From: Opitutales bacterium
Lineage (GTDB): Bacteria; Verrucomicrobiota; Verrucomicrobiia; Opitutales; UBA953
NCBI GenBank assembly: GCA_017935025.1
Contig: JAGBIL010000028.1
Coordinates: 1-64,000, forward strand
DNA length: 64,000 nt
Reading direction: 5' to 3'
Shown here one piece after another: positions 35,623 to 44,900 of the stretch. The position numbers and the translations under genes are program-made. Position 1 is the stretch's first letter; every line of letters begins with the position of its first letter. The notes beneath the pieces are model-generated. The model made no database searches and was not told the origin of the DNA. It was given only the letters and a program-made list of their open reading frames with translations.

Positions 35623-36600
35623 GTGGGATTTGTGGGGAAGTGTGGTGTGCCGGAATATAAAAACCATCAAAAAATTCTTACTCCAATCTCTGCAAGTCTT
35701 GATGTCCCGTTTTTGAGGAATGAACGATTGGGCTACCACTATACGGGAATTGAGAAATTTAAAAGTATAGTGAGTTCCCGGCAGTTGTGGCTTTCTTCGC
35801 TTGCGGACGTGAACGATAGTGCAGAGATTGCGGACGGGGCTTCTGTTTTTGCAGATTTCGCACTAAAATTTCCCGAAAGAGCCAAACGAGATTCTGAGTG
35901 GTGGAAGAATTTAGTGAATGAAACAGTCGAGAGCGAGTTAGCCGAGTATTTTGTTTTTTGTCTGACTTTGGACGAGGACAGTCATCCGATGTGGGAGCTT
36001 TATGCGGGAAATGGAGGTTGTTGTATAGGGTTTAACTATTCGGAGCTGGTTCACTCGTTGCTTGAGAAAAATTTTGAAACCTTGAAGGGCGGAGAGATTT
36101 CTTACGGCATGGTTGTTTATGACTACAGAGACAAGATTCGGATATTCAAAACTTATATGAAGGCTTGCGGGAACGCGGTGTCTGTTGCGTTGGCAAATGT
36201 ATTCAATACGTTTGCAGAAGAAACTGCAATCAAATCGCCGCGATGGGTAGAAGCTTATTCTTATTACGAAAATGAAGCGGAAAAAGTGAGGAATTTTGCC
36301 ATCGGATTGCCGGAGTTTGCTTTTTTCAAAAACCGAACATTTGCCTATGAAAATGAGCTGAGAATCGCTGTTCGCATTCCGAAAGAGCGGCAGGAAGCGT
36401 TGGAAAAACTTGGGCGAATCAGGAGAGAGGGAAGTAGACGGTTTTTGTGTTTGGATTTTGATTTGGCTCGTTCAATAAAACGAATTTACTCTGCCCTCAA
36501 GGCTACCAGAGTTCAACGTGATGAAATATTGTGCACAATGGAAGCCGCAGAGGGCTTGAAAAATGTGCGATTTTGGACTTCGTCATCGACAATTCGATAG
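35623..36600 (+). CDS. DUF2971 domain protein
   Basis: 325 residues if it begins at GTG 35623; the true start may be slightly downstream. Family signature: GYHYTGIEKFKSIVSSRQLW then LSSLADVNDSAE, and later PMWELYAGNGGCCIGFNYSE, then FAYENELRIAVRIP. DUF2971 proteins are common in mobile and defence regions and may be related to ADP-ribosyltransferases, but no function is proven. The 210 bases before it contain only a doubtful short frame. Confidence 0.8.
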   Translation: MGFVGKCGVPEYKNHQKILTPISASLDVPFLRNERLGYHYTGIEKFKSIVSSRQLWLSSLADVNDSAEIADGASVFADFALKFPERAKRDSEWWKNLVNETVESELAEYFVFCLTLDEDSHPMWELYAGNGGCCIGFNYSELVHSLLEKNFETLKGGEISYGMVVYDYRDKIRIFKTYMKACGNAVSVALANVFNTFAEETAIKSPRWVEAYSYYENEAEKVRNFAIGLPEFAFFKNRTFAYENELRIAVRIPKERQEALEKLGRIRREGSRRFLCLDFDLARSIKRIYSALKATRVQRDEILCTMEAAEGLKNVRFWTSSSTIR

Positions 36601-37047
36601 CGGTGTGTTCCCGCGGGAGCGACAATAATATCTCGCGTGAGGCAGGATTTTTGCCACCTGTGTTGCGCTCAGCAGTATATACATTTCCAATCCCTTTGCC
36701 GAAGCGGGATCGGAGAAAATTCAGTTGTTAAGTATTTCTTTAAAACTGCCGCAGGCGAGCGACGGGAGCGGAGCTTCGAAGAGTTCCGGGAAGAGGACTC
36801 AGGGCTGGGTTTCGTCTTCGGGGCTAAATTTCAATTTGACAAAATTTCGGGGGCGTAAAAAATCTCTCCCCGTGATTTACGAATATCAACGACTTAGTCG
36901 GACAACGCTTCTCCCCTGAGGGGAGTGGCAATTTTTCAGCGGGGCGGCGACCCGTTTTTGCTTTTCGCCGTTTTTCTTTTCTTTGCGGAGAAAATCCGCG
37001 TTTTCCTGTATCCGAAATTTTTTTAATCCTTTTATTTATTCTTTTTT
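36601..37047. other. Gene-free region at the end of the accessory island
   Basis: 447 bases without a credible gene. It starts with CCCGCGGGAGCG...ATATCTCGCG, loosely like the elements after the two preceding genes. It also holds two short hairpins near the leuA side: CTCCCCTGAGGGGAG at about 36911 and GCGGAGAAAATCCGC at about 36986. The short frames here have no protein-like features. The leuA promoter probably lies in its T-rich last 100 bases. Confidence 0.4.
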
Positions 37048-38724
37048 ATGCAACATAACGAAATCACAAAATATTCCGCGTTCCCGCAGGTGAATATCAC
37101 GAATCGCCGTTGGCCGGACACCCGCATCGAAAAAGCGCCCGTGTGGTGTAGCGTCGATTTGCGGGACGGGAATCAGGCGCTCGCCGTGCCGATGAACGTC
37201 GAAGAAAAAATCGAAATGTTCAAGATGCTTTGCGATATCGGTTTCAAGGAAATCGAAATCGGGTTCCCGTCGGCATCGGACACGGAATTTGCGTTTGCGC
37301 GTGCGCTCATCGAGAAAAATCTGATTCCGGACGATGTTACCGTGCAGGTGCTCGTTCAGTGCCGCGAGCACCTGATTCGCCGCACGTTTGAAGCTCTGCG
37401 CGGTGCGAAACAGGCAATTATCCACATTTACAATTCCACATCGCCGCTCCAGCGCCGTATCACTTTCGGTAACGCATCGAAAGAACAAATTAAGCAAATC
37501 GCCGTTGACGGCGCACAACTCGTCAAAGACCTTTTGCCGGAAGCGGGCGACACCAAAATCCGCCTCGAGTACTCGCCGGAAAGTTTCTCCGACACCGAAG
37601 TCGACTACGCCGTCGAAGTTTGCGAAGCCGTCATGGACGTCTGGCAGCCGACACCGCAGGACCCGATTATCCTCAACCTGCCGGAAACCGTGCAATGGAC
37701 GACGCCGAATGTCTACGCCGACATGATTGAAAAATTCTGTGGCATGATTTCGCGCCGCGACAGCGTAATTATCTCCCTGCACACGCACAACGACCGCGGC
37801 ACGGGAACGGCGGCGACCGAACTCGGGCTCATGGCGGGAGCGGACCGCGTCGAAGGAACGCTCTTCGGGAACGGCGAACGCACGGGGAATTTGGACATCG
37901 TGAACGTTGCGCTCAATATGTACACCCACGGGATCGAAACGGGGCTGAAATTTGACGATCTTCCCGCAATTCGCGAAGTTTACGAACGTTGCACGCGCAT
38001 GACGATTCCCGCGCGCCATCCTTACGCGGGCGACCTCGTTTTCACGGCGTTCAGCGGCTCTCACCAAGATGCCATCAAAAAAGGCATGGACGCGCGCGGC
38101 AAGCTCGGCGGCGACGCTCCGTGGCACGTCCCGTATCTGACGATCGACCCGACGGATGTCGGCGCGACCTACGAAGCGATCATCCGCATCAACTCTCAAA
38201 GCGGAAAGGGCGGTATCGCCTACATTCTCGATCGCGATTTCGGTATCGACTTGCCGAAGCTGATGCACCCGATTGTCGGACAAGTTATCGGCGGTGTGGC
38301 GGACAAGCTCGGCCGCGAGCTTTCCCCGAAGGAAATTCACGATGAATTCCAGGCGCGCTTTGTCAACGTTGCGGAACCGCTGAAACTTCGCCTGTTTGAA
38401 TCCAACTCGGAAAACAAACCGATTGTTTCCTGCACTGCGGAAGTTTTGTATCAGGGAAAAGAATACAATATTTCCGGAAGCGGGAACGGTCCGATCAACG
38501 CATTCGTCAAAGCAATCCACGCTCAAGGCTGGAAAAACTTTACGTTGCGCGATTACCGCTCGCACGCAATCGGCACGGGCTCGGCGACGGAATCTGCCGC
38601 GTATGTGTCGATTTCCCGCGACAGCGACGGAAAGGTTTTCTGGGGTTGCGGTATCGACACGAATATTGAGCTCGCGGGCTTGCTCGCGCTCGTTTCCGCG
38701 TTCAATCTTTCGCGCCGTATTTAA
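37048..38724 (+). CDS. leuA: 2-isopropylmalate synthase
   Basis: 558 residues, the length of the LeuA type 2 form. It condenses acetyl-CoA with 2-oxoisovalerate, the first committed step to leucine. Visible motifs: VWCSVDLRDGNQALAVPM, IGFKEIEIGFPSASDTEFAF, LHTHNDRGTGTAATELGLMA (metal-binding His) and AGADRVEGTLFGNGERTGN. The C-terminal third is the leucine-feedback regulatory domain. No leader-peptide attenuator was recognised upstream. Confidence 0.95.
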   Translation: MQHNEITKYSAFPQVNITNRRWPDTRIEKAPVWCSVDLRDGNQALAVPMNVEEKIEMFKMLCDIGFKEIEIGFPSASDTEFAFARALIEKNLIPDDVTVQVLVQCREHLIRRTFEALRGAKQAIIHIYNSTSPLQRRITFGNASKEQIKQIAVDGAQLVKDLLPEAGDTKIRLEYSPESFSDTEVDYAVEVCEAVMDVWQPTPQDPIILNLPETVQWTTPNVYADMIEKFCGMISRRDSVIISLHTHNDRGTGTAATELGLMAGADRVEGTLFGNGERTGNLDIVNVALNMYTHGIETGLKFDDLPAIREVYERCTRMTIPARHPYAGDLVFTAFSGSHQDAIKKGMDARGKLGGDAPWHVPYLTIDPTDVGATYEAIIRINSQSGKGGIAYILDRDFGIDLPKLMHPIVGQVIGGVADKLGRELSPKEIHDEFQARFVNVAEPLKLRLFESNSENKPIVSCTAEVLYQGKEYNISGSGNGPINAFVKAIHAQGWKNFTLRDYRSHAIGTGSATESAAYVSISRDSDGKVFWGCGIDTNIELAGLLALVSAFNLSRRI

Positions 38725-38748
38725 ACTGTCGATACTCTTTGTCACTCA

Positions 38749-38788
38749 AAAAAAACCTCGAAAGCCGGATGCGCTTTCGAGGTTTTTT
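38749..38788. terminator. Bidirectional terminator between leuA and comEC
   Basis: AAAAAACCTCGAAAGC pairs with GCTTTCGAGGTTTTTT across an eight-base loop. A-rich on one side and T-rich on the other, so it ends both convergent genes. Confidence 0.92.
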
Positions 38789-38806
38789 GTGCTCGCGGGA
38801 ACGCGC

Positions 38807-40552
38807 TCAGTAAGCGAAAACCAAAAGGAAAAGGGCGAGCGCAAGCGGCGGAAGCGCAAATCTAAGGAGCGACCGTTCCCGCAGTTGAGGCAAAATTTCT
38901 CCGCAGAAGAAGAGCGCGAGCAGAAGCAAACTTCCCGCAATGCCGAACGCATAGTGCGGGAACGAGAGTTCCGCCACACCGGGAATTTTTGAAAACATTT
39001 CCGTGCCGAAATCGATGACCGCCAGCGGAAATGCTGCGACAGCAAAAAGCATTTTTCCGAGAAACACGCCGCACCACGGAAAACACGAAAGCACGAGTGC
39101 GCCCGCTCCGAGCCACGCGGCGATCGAAACGAGCGGAATCAGCACGACGTTTGCCGCGAGCGAAACGAACGAGCAAATTCCGAACATCGCCGTTACAATC
39201 GGCGTTCCCGCAAGAAATGCCGCCGTCGAAATGCACGTTCCGGAAACGGCGCCGTCGCGGACTTTCGCGAGCATTTTTCGCGGGAACGAAACAGCGTGGC
39301 GCGGTAGCCAGCGTTCCGTGTCGACCGCGTTTCCCGCGACTTCCGCCAGGGGAATTCCGTAGAGCAGAATCGCCGCAACGACCAAATACGAAAGGCGAAA
39401 TCCGGTGTCGTTCAGCACTGTCGGCTCCGCCGCCAACGCGAAAAACGCCGAAAAAATCAGCCCGTGAAATGCCATGCGGCCGCGTCCGAAAACCGTTCCG
39501 AGAAACAGAAAAACCAGCATCGCCCACGCACGCATTGCGGACGGCGGCGCGCCGACGATTTGCGTGTAGAGCCAAAGCGCACCGAGTGCCGCAAGCCACG
39601 CGGGAAGGCGCGGTACGCGGAGGGTATGGAGCAGGGCGAGCGCACCCGCCGCAAGAATGGAAACGTGCAAGCCGCTGACGGCGAAAATGTGCATCGTTCC
39701 CGTGAGTAGGAAATTCGTTTTTTGTTCGGGCAAAAGCAGGGAGCGGTCGCCGAGCAGCATTGCGCCGAGAACGCGTCCGGCACGCTCGCGCCATGCGCTT
39801 CCGTCGGAAATTTCGAGCAGTTTCCGCCGCAATTCCGCTTTCGTGTTTGCGCACCAACGGAAGAATGTACTGTCGCCGCGCGGAAGCAGTTCCGCGCTTT
39901 CCGCCCGCGAAAATATTGCACTTACGCGTTCCCGTCTCAGGTAATCGAGAAATTTGCCCTTGAGAAATTCTGTTTCCTTTACGCCGGCGATGACTCCGTA
40001 CGCCCGCAAAAACGAACCTTCTGCGGGAACGTCTTCCGCGTTTTCAAAAAGTTTTTTCGGTACGGAAAAACGGATGCGCGTTCCCGTGAGCGCACCGACG
40101 CCTTCTCCGGAAATTTTTTCCGCGCGGGCGATTCCTCCAAAATTTTTCCCGGAGGAAGTAAACATTTTTTCGATACGAAATTCTATTGCAACTTCGCGCG
40201 GCGATTTTTCCGACCAGTCTTCAAGCGGTGGCGTGCGAAAATCCCACCACGTGCAGAAAAGGAAAAACGCCGCAATCGGGAAGCAGATTTTCCACGCGCC
40301 GGCAAAGAGCGGAGCATTTTTCCCGTTTGAAAAAAGATGTTCGCCGACGCTTGCCGCAACGGAGAAAAACAGAAAAAGCGTTCCCGCAAAAAGCCAGCGA
40401 GAAACCGGGATTTCAGAAAACCACGGCGCATTTGCACAAAACGCAAACGCGAGAATTTGCGGAATCAGGAGCCAGAATAAGGGAAAATGCGGGACAATGC
40501 GCGCGGCATTCGGCGGCGGCTTCGGGGCGTCGTCGTTCCCGTCAAATTCCAT
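38807..40552 (-). CDS. comEC: ComEC/Rec2 DNA-uptake channel, without MBL domain
   Basis: 581 residues. After N-terminal membrane segments and a DUF4131 region, the Competence domain is clear: LLLGDRSLLLPEQKTNFLLT, GTMHIFAVSGLHVSILAAGA, TQIVGAPPSAMRAWAMLVFL and GFRLSYLVVAAILL. ComEC carries single-stranded DNA across the inner membrane during transformation. Many homologues have a C-terminal metallo-beta-lactamase domain; this one ends after the last membrane segments. It shows that at least one core competence gene is present next to the iterated motif. Confidence 0.88.
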   Translation of the reverse strand: MEFDGNDDAPKPPPNAARIVPHFPLFWLLIPQILAFAFCANAPWFSEIPVSRWLFAGTLFLFFSVAASVGEHLFSNGKNAPLFAGAWKICFPIAAFFLFCTWWDFRTPPLEDWSEKSPREVAIEFRIEKMFTSSGKNFGGIARAEKISGEGVGALTGTRIRFSVPKKLFENAEDVPAEGSFLRAYGVIAGVKETEFLKGKFLDYLRRERVSAIFSRAESAELLPRGDSTFFRWCANTKAELRRKLLEISDGSAWRERAGRVLGAMLLGDRSLLLPEQKTNFLLTGTMHIFAVSGLHVSILAAGALALLHTLRVPRLPAWLAALGALWLYTQIVGAPPSAMRAWAMLVFLFLGTVFGRGRMAFHGLIFSAFFALAAEPTVLNDTGFRLSYLVVAAILLYGIPLAEVAGNAVDTERWLPRHAVSFPRKMLAKVRDGAVSGTCISTAAFLAGTPIVTAMFGICSFVSLAANVVLIPLVSIAAWLGAGALVLSCFPWCGVFLGKMLFAVAAFPLAVIDFGTEMFSKIPGVAELSFPHYAFGIAGSLLLLALFFCGEILPQLRERSLLRFALPPLALALFLLVFAY

Positions 40553-40561
40553 GCGCGGCGG

Positions 40562-41194
40562 TTAGCTGACGGGGAAAACACCGCGTTGCGGCGTGACGAG
40601 AAATTGCACGGGAACGTCTTCCGGCGAGTGCGGAATCTCGGGCAGGATTTGGCAGTCGTAGGCGAGCCCGAGTGTCGGAATGTTTTTCGGAAGTGTGTTC
40701 AGGAAGCGGTCGTAGTAGCCTTTCCCGTAGCCGATGCGGTTGCCGTGTTCGTCGAAAACGACACCGGGGATCAGGCACGCGCCTGCGGTTGCGGGATCGA
40801 CTTCTTCGCAGCGGTCGTTGGGTTCGAGCACACCGAACGTTCCGCGGTCCAAATCGTCCGTCAGGCTTTTGATTTTGAAAAAGCGGATGATGTTGCCGTC
40901 GACTTTGGGTACGATAACAGTTTTCCCGCCTTCAAGCGCGCGGAGAATGATGCCCGGCGTCGGCATTTCACTGCGTACGGAAACGTAGCTGCAAATGCAG
41001 TCGGCATCGCGAAACGGGGCCCATGAGCGTACGTGTTCCCGCACCTGAAGTGCGTTCAGAAGGACTTCGGAGTAGGGAATGGCATCGCGCATCGGCAACA
41101 CTTGGTATCGTAGTTGCTTTTTGGCAGGTTGGGCGGAAAGGACTTCCGGGAGCTCCGTGCGGATAATTTCGCGGCGTATGGGACAACGGCTCAT
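40562..41194 (-). CDS. 5-formyltetrahydrofolate cyclo-ligase
   Basis: 210 residues from the ATG at 41194 (MSRCPIRREIIRTELPEVLS); a longer upstream frame is not credible. It converts 5-formyl-THF to 5,10-methenyl-THF using ATP. The family motif GYGKGYYDRFL and the earlier DADCICSYVSVRSEMPT are present. It stops nine bases before the comEC start, so the two may be one transcript. Confidence 0.9.
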   Translation of the reverse strand: MSRCPIRREIIRTELPEVLSAQPAKKQLRYQVLPMRDAIPYSEVLLNALQVREHVRSWAPFRDADCICSYVSVRSEMPTPGIILRALEGGKTVIVPKVDGNIIRFFKIKSLTDDLDRGTFGVLEPNDRCEEVDPATAGACLIPGVVFDEHGNRIGYGKGYYDRFLNTLPKNIPTLGLAYDCQILPEIPHSPEDVPVQFLVTPQRGVFPVS

Positions 41195-41244
41195 GGGTGA
41201 AAAATTCGGAATCGGAAATGCGTTTTCTTGCTTTCGATTTTTTT

Positions 41245-41649
41245 TTATTTGCTGAATGCCTGCTCCAATTTTTCGAGGAAAAAGGCCGGCGGGCGGATAG
41301 CGATGCCGTCGCGATTCATAAACGCGTGCACTGTGTAGCCGGTGGTGAGCAGCTCGTCGCCGCGCCGCACTTCGTAGTCGATGCGGATACGCACGCGCGG
41401 GAGCGCTTTCATCACAGCGTGCACGGCGATTTCGTCGTCGTATTTGGCGGAGTTTTTGTAAGCACACTGCGCTTCGAGCACGGGCAGCATATAGCCGGCA
41501 TCTTGGAGTTCGCGGTAAGGCAAGCCGACTTCCGCCATCAGCTTTGTGCGGGCAACCTCAAACCAGGGGAGATAATTCGCGTGATAAACGACGCCCATGG
41601 CATCGGTTTCCGAAAACCGGACACGGATATTAGCGATTGTCTGAATCAT
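41245..41649 (-). CDS. YbgC-type acyl-CoA thioesterase
   Basis: 134 residues, single hotdog domain. FSETDAMGVVYHANYLPWFE is the 4HBT signature with the catalytic Asp. VRIRIDYEVRRGDELLTTGY forms the later strands. YbgC proteins hydrolyse short or long acyl-CoA and often belong to the Tol-Pal cluster, but no tol genes are nearby here. Confidence 0.9.
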   Translation of the reverse strand: MIQTIANIRVRFSETDAMGVVYHANYLPWFEVARTKLMAEVGLPYRELQDAGYMLPVLEAQCAYKNSAKYDDEIAVHAVMKALPRVRIRIDYEVRRGDELLTTGYTVHAFMNRDGIAIRPPAFFLEKLEQAFSK

Positions 41650-41864
41650 CTTTTTTCTGAAAAACTGTATTTTTGCGACGGATTGCCCGTTTAATTTAGG
41701 GCAAAAAAGGTAGATTTTTCCGTTTCGCGTCGCAATATTTTTTCCCGCGCGGGAACGGGCTGTGGATTTTTTCGCGGCGGTGGGAACGGCTCCGTTAATT
41801 CTCGCTTGAAATGTCGCGGGAACGTTTTAATTTTATCGCCGTTATGATTATGGAGAAAGCACAA

Positions 41865-42224
41865 ATGTCGAAGTTGGTTCCGGCGGTTCAGTACGAACGC
41901 GGCACGATTAAACTTTTTGCAAAATACCCCGCAAACAACAATTTTGTCTGCAGCTACGAAGTCTTTGTCGAAAGCGATATTTTTAAGCCGGACAATGGGC
42001 GCACGGCGTTTATCAATTTTGTGGACGGGCAGACGCTTGAAAAATCGTACTTCGATTACGGTCGGTTTTGCTTCTTCCTCCCGAAAGCGCTTCAGCCGGT
42101 GTTTGACGAAATGCTGACGAAAAACGCAGTTGCGCTTTCCGTGCGCTTTTGCGTGGACGGCGGCCGCCCGACGCGCGATCAGGTGGAAGCGATGTTTGAC
42201 ATCGTTCTCAAAGACAAACTATAG
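41865..42224 (+). CDS. Conserved-looking hypothetical protein upstream of clpP
   Basis: 119 residues from ATG 41865, preceded by GGAGAA at a good distance; earlier in-frame ATGs at 41811, 41844 and 41850 are less well placed. No signal or membrane segment. Cytosolic, alpha/beta-looking (AFINFVDGQTLEKSYFDYGR). No family recognised. A 218-base gap separates it from clpP. Confidence 0.6.
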   Translation: MSKLVPAVQYERGTIKLFAKYPANNNFVCSYEVFVESDIFKPDNGRTAFINFVDGQTLEKSYFDYGRFCFFLPKALQPVFDEMLTKNAVALSVRFCVDGGRPTRDQVEAMFDIVLKDKL

Positions 42225-42442
42225 GACTGAAATTCAGCGAAGTGGGGCTTCGCTAAGTATCGGTCCGGTTCCGCCGGCGGGGACTCGGAAAAATCCCGTA
42301 CGATATGAGTTTCCGGTTTCAGGTCTTCGGTTATTTCGCCGACGGAATCAGTGCTTCTCTAAGTTACGGTTTCTGCATGGCACGAAGCCTGCACAAACGT
42401 TCCCGCGAACTTTTTTTTTGTAATATTTTATTAAGGAAAACG

Positions 42443-43033
42443 ATGAGCTACATTATTCCCAGTGTTGTTGAGCGCGATGCCCGCGGCGAAAGGTCGTGGG
42501 ACATTTACAGCCGCCTTCTCAAAGACCGGATCATTTTTCTCGGCTCGCCGATTTACGACGATGTCGCCAACGCCGTTATCGCACAAATGCTTTTCCTGCA
42601 AATGGAAGATCCGAAAAAGGATATCCACATCTACATCAACTCGCCCGGAGGAAGCGTCACGGCAGGTATGGCGATTTACGACACGATGCAGTTTTTGAAA
42701 TGTGACGTGGTGACGTACTGCGTCGGTATGGCCGCATCAATGGGCACGGTTTTGCTCGCCGGAGGCACGAAAGGCAAACGTTACGCTTTACCGAATTCGA
42801 GCGTGATGATCCACCAGCCGAGCGGCGGCGCGGGCGGGCAAGCGTCGGATATTTCCATCGCGGCAAAAGAGATTTTGCGCTGGCGTGAAACGCTCAATCG
42901 TGTTCTCGCCAAGCACACCGGAAAAACCGTCGAGCAAATCGCCAAAGATTCCGACCGCGACCACTACATGACGGCGCAGGAAGCGCTTGACTACGGGATC
43001 GTGGACAAAGTCATCACGCCTGCGGAGCAGTAG
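42443..43033 (+). CDS. clpP: ATP-dependent Clp protease proteolytic subunit
   Basis: 196 residues from ATG 42443 with AAGGAAAA upstream. The catalytic triad is visible: Ser in [14 protein letters not shown], His in [10 protein letters not shown], Asp in [10 protein letters not shown]. It forms tetradecamers that degrade substrates unfolded by ClpX. clpX follows, but a small four-helix gene is wedged between the two. Confidence 0.95.
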   Translation: MSYIIPSVVERDARGERSWDIYSRLLKDRIIFLGSPIYDDVANAVIAQMLFLQMEDPKKDIHIYINSPGGSVTAGMAIYDTMQFLKCDVVTYCVGMAASMGTVLLAGGTKGKRYALPNSSVMIHQPSGGAGGQASDISIAAKEILRWRETLNRVLAKHTGKTVEQIAKDSDRDHYMTAQEALDYGIVDKVITPAEQ

Positions 43034-43040
43034 TACAGCT

Positions 43041-43082
43041 GTTTGGCGTTTAGCGTGTATTGTTTAATGTTTAGTGTTTGAT
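43041..43082. repeat. Heptamer-period repeat at the 5' side of the four-helix gene
   Basis: Six consecutive 7-base units: GTTTGGC, GTTTAGC, GTGTATT, GTTTAAT, GTTTAGT, GTTTGAT. The last unit runs into the ATG of the next gene. It begins seven bases after the clpP stop. Confidence 0.75.
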
Positions 43083-43464
43083 GAATCGGGATGAACAGGT
43101 TTTTGCGTTTGAGCGGCTGGAGGTTTGGCAATCTGCACGAAAGCTTGTCCGCCGAATTTATGCGAAAACCCGAACGTTCCCGTGGGAAGAACACTTCGGC
43201 TTGAGGTTGCAAGTTCGTCGCGCGGTCGTCTCCGTCGCCTCAAATATTGCGGAAGGAACGTCTCGGCGTAGTGCGAACGACAAAGTCCGCTTCATCGAAA
43301 TCGCTTATGGCTCACTGATGGAGGTTTACTGCCAGCTGAAAATCGCTTTCGATCTTAAAATGGTGACCGACGACGATTTTTCCGAGTTGAGGCCTGAAAT
43401 TTTTCTTATCGCCAATAAGCTCAGCGCACTGAAACGGACTTACGCCGGAAAACCGTCTCGCTAA
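43081..43464 (+). CDS. Four-helix bundle protein (S23/IVS family)
   Basis: 127 residues from ATG 43081. Family signature: FERLEVWQSARKLVRRIYAK, QVRRAVVSVASNIAEGTSRR, SLMEVYCQLKIAFDL. Relatives are encoded within intervening sequences of 23S rRNA genes in Leptospira and Coxiella and as scattered solitary genes; they form pentamers, and function is unknown. Inserted between clpP and clpX, with 7-bp-period sequence touching both ends. Confidence 0.9.
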   Translation: MNRDEQVFAFERLEVWQSARKLVRRIYAKTRTFPWEEHFGLRLQVRRAVVSVASNIAEGTSRRSANDKVRFIEIAYGSLMEVYCQLKIAFDLKMVTDDDFSELRPEIFLIANKLSALKRTYAGKPSR

Positions 43465-43466
43465 AT

Positions 43467-43494
43467 ATTACACATTCCACACTCCACATTTCGT
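43467..43494. repeat. Heptamer-period repeat at the 3' side of the four-helix gene
   Basis: Four consecutive 7-base units: ATTACAC, ATTCCAC, ACTCCAC, ATTTCGT, beginning three bases after the stop codon. Read on the other strand the units resemble GTGTAAT and GTGGAAT, close to the GTTTAAT type at the other end. Confidence 0.65.
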
Positions 43495-43538
43495 AAACCA
43501 CCCTTTGGCGACATATACCCGCCACTACCCGAATAAAA

Positions 43539-44885
43539 ATGAGTAAACAGGACGAACCTAAGTGCGCGTTTTGCGGCCGTTCCCGCAGCGATGTCGGGAT
43601 TTTGATTATCGGACCGGACGGCGCAAGCATTTGCGACGAGTGCGCAAAACTCTGCGTTGAAATGACGGACAGCCAAAGCGCGCGGAAAAATCCCGCCGCT
43701 GAGGAGATGTCTCCGGCAAAAGTCGCGGACACCGTCGCGAAAATGCGCACGGAAAAAAAGCCGGACGCGGAACCGCTGAAACCGATCGCACTCAAAAAAC
43801 CGTCTGAAATTTGCGCCACGCTCGACGATTATGTCATCGGGCAGGAAAAGGCGAAAAAAGTACTTTCCGTCGCCGTTTACAATCACTACAAGCGCTTAAA
43901 CGACAAACTTTTCGGTGGCGCCGCCGGTGCGGGAACGGCATCTGAAGTTGCTCCCGCCGTCGATTTGAAAAACGTCGAAGTCGAAAAGAGTAACATTCTC
44001 GTTATCGGTCCCACGGGCTGCGGGAAAACGCTTCTCGCGCGCACGCTTGCTCGCGTGCTCGACGTGCCGTTTGCCATCGCGGACGCAACGACGCTAACTC
44101 AGGCAGGCTACGTCGGAGAAGACGTGGAAAACATTCTCGTGCGCCTTTTGCAGGCGGCGGACGGCGACGTGCAACGTGCCGAAACCGGAATCGTTTACGT
44201 TGACGAAATTGACAAAATCGGGCGCAAGGGGGACTCCGCCTCGGTTACGCGCGACGTTTCCGGTGAAGGCGTTCAACAGGCGCTTTTGAAAATCATCGAA
44301 GGCTCGGTTTGCAACGTTCCGCCGAACGGCGGGCGCAAGCACCCCGACCAAAAGTACGTTCAGATCGATACTTCAAATATTCTCTTCATCTGCGGCGGTG
44401 CTTTTGTCGGCTTGGAGCGCATTATCGGCTCGCGCATCGGCAACAAATTCCTCGGATTTGACACTTCCGTCGAAACCGGACGGGAACTCTCAGCCGAGCA
44501 AATTATGGCGGAACTTCAACCGGAAGACCTTTTTGAGTTCGGTATGATCCCGGAATTTATCGGGCGTCTCCCGATTGTTTCCGCGCTTTCGCAACTGAGC
44601 GGCAAAGACCTTGAGCACATTTTGACGCAACCGAAAAACGCTTTGCTTAAACAGTATCGCAAGTTGCTTGCGATGGAAGGTGTGGAGCTCGTTTTTGAAG
44701 ACGATGCCGTTTCCGCCATTGCCGAAAAAGCAATCAAACTCGGCACGGGCGCGCGCGGACTGCGTTCCATTCTCGAGAAAATCATGCTCGAAACAATGTA
44801 TGAACTGCCGAATCGCGGGAACGCCAAGCGCGTCGTGATCAACGCCGACGTTGTTTCCGGAGCCACGCAGCCGCAAATCTCGTAA
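43539..44885 (+). CDS. clpX: ATP-dependent Clp protease ATP-binding subunit
   Basis: 448 residues. The N-terminal zinc domain has [12 protein letters not shown] and ICDECAKLC. The AAA+ core has Walker [14 protein letters not shown], Walker [17 protein letters not shown] and [15 protein letters not shown]. It unfolds tagged or damaged proteins and feeds ClpP. About 500 bases separate it from clpP because of the inserted four-helix gene; it may have its own promoter. Confidence 0.95.
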   Translation: MSKQDEPKCAFCGRSRSDVGILIIGPDGASICDECAKLCVEMTDSQSARKNPAAEEMSPAKVADTVAKMRTEKKPDAEPLKPIALKKPSEICATLDDYVIGQEKAKKVLSVAVYNHYKRLNDKLFGGAAGAGTASEVAPAVDLKNVEVEKSNILVIGPTGCGKTLLARTLARVLDVPFAIADATTLTQAGYVGEDVENILVRLLQAADGDVQRAETGIVYVDEIDKIGRKGDSASVTRDVSGEGVQQALLKIIEGSVCNVPPNGGRKHPDQKYVQIDTSNILFICGGAFVGLERIIGSRIGNKFLGFDTSVETGRELSAEQIMAELQPEDLFEFGMIPEFIGRLPIVSALSQLSGKDLEHILTQPKNALLKQYRKLLAMEGVELVFEDDAVSAIAEKAIKLGTGARGLRSILEKIMLETMYELPNRGNAKRVVINADVVSGATQPQIS

Positions 44886-44900
44886 GAGCTCTTTGCGCGT

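Noticed and set aside
36637-36919. Two short frames in the gap before leuA
   Set aside because: No ribosome site, composition not protein-like, overlapping each other.
36900-37047. Leucine riboswitch or leader-peptide attenuator before leuA
   Set aside because: No Leu-rich short frame and no T-run terminator in the leader; only two unrelated short hairpins.
37036-38745. 569-codon frame opposite leuA, and a 593-codon frame opposite pckG (61738-63519)
   Set aside because: Long antisense frames are common here because of codon bias; both lack homology and the sense genes are certain.
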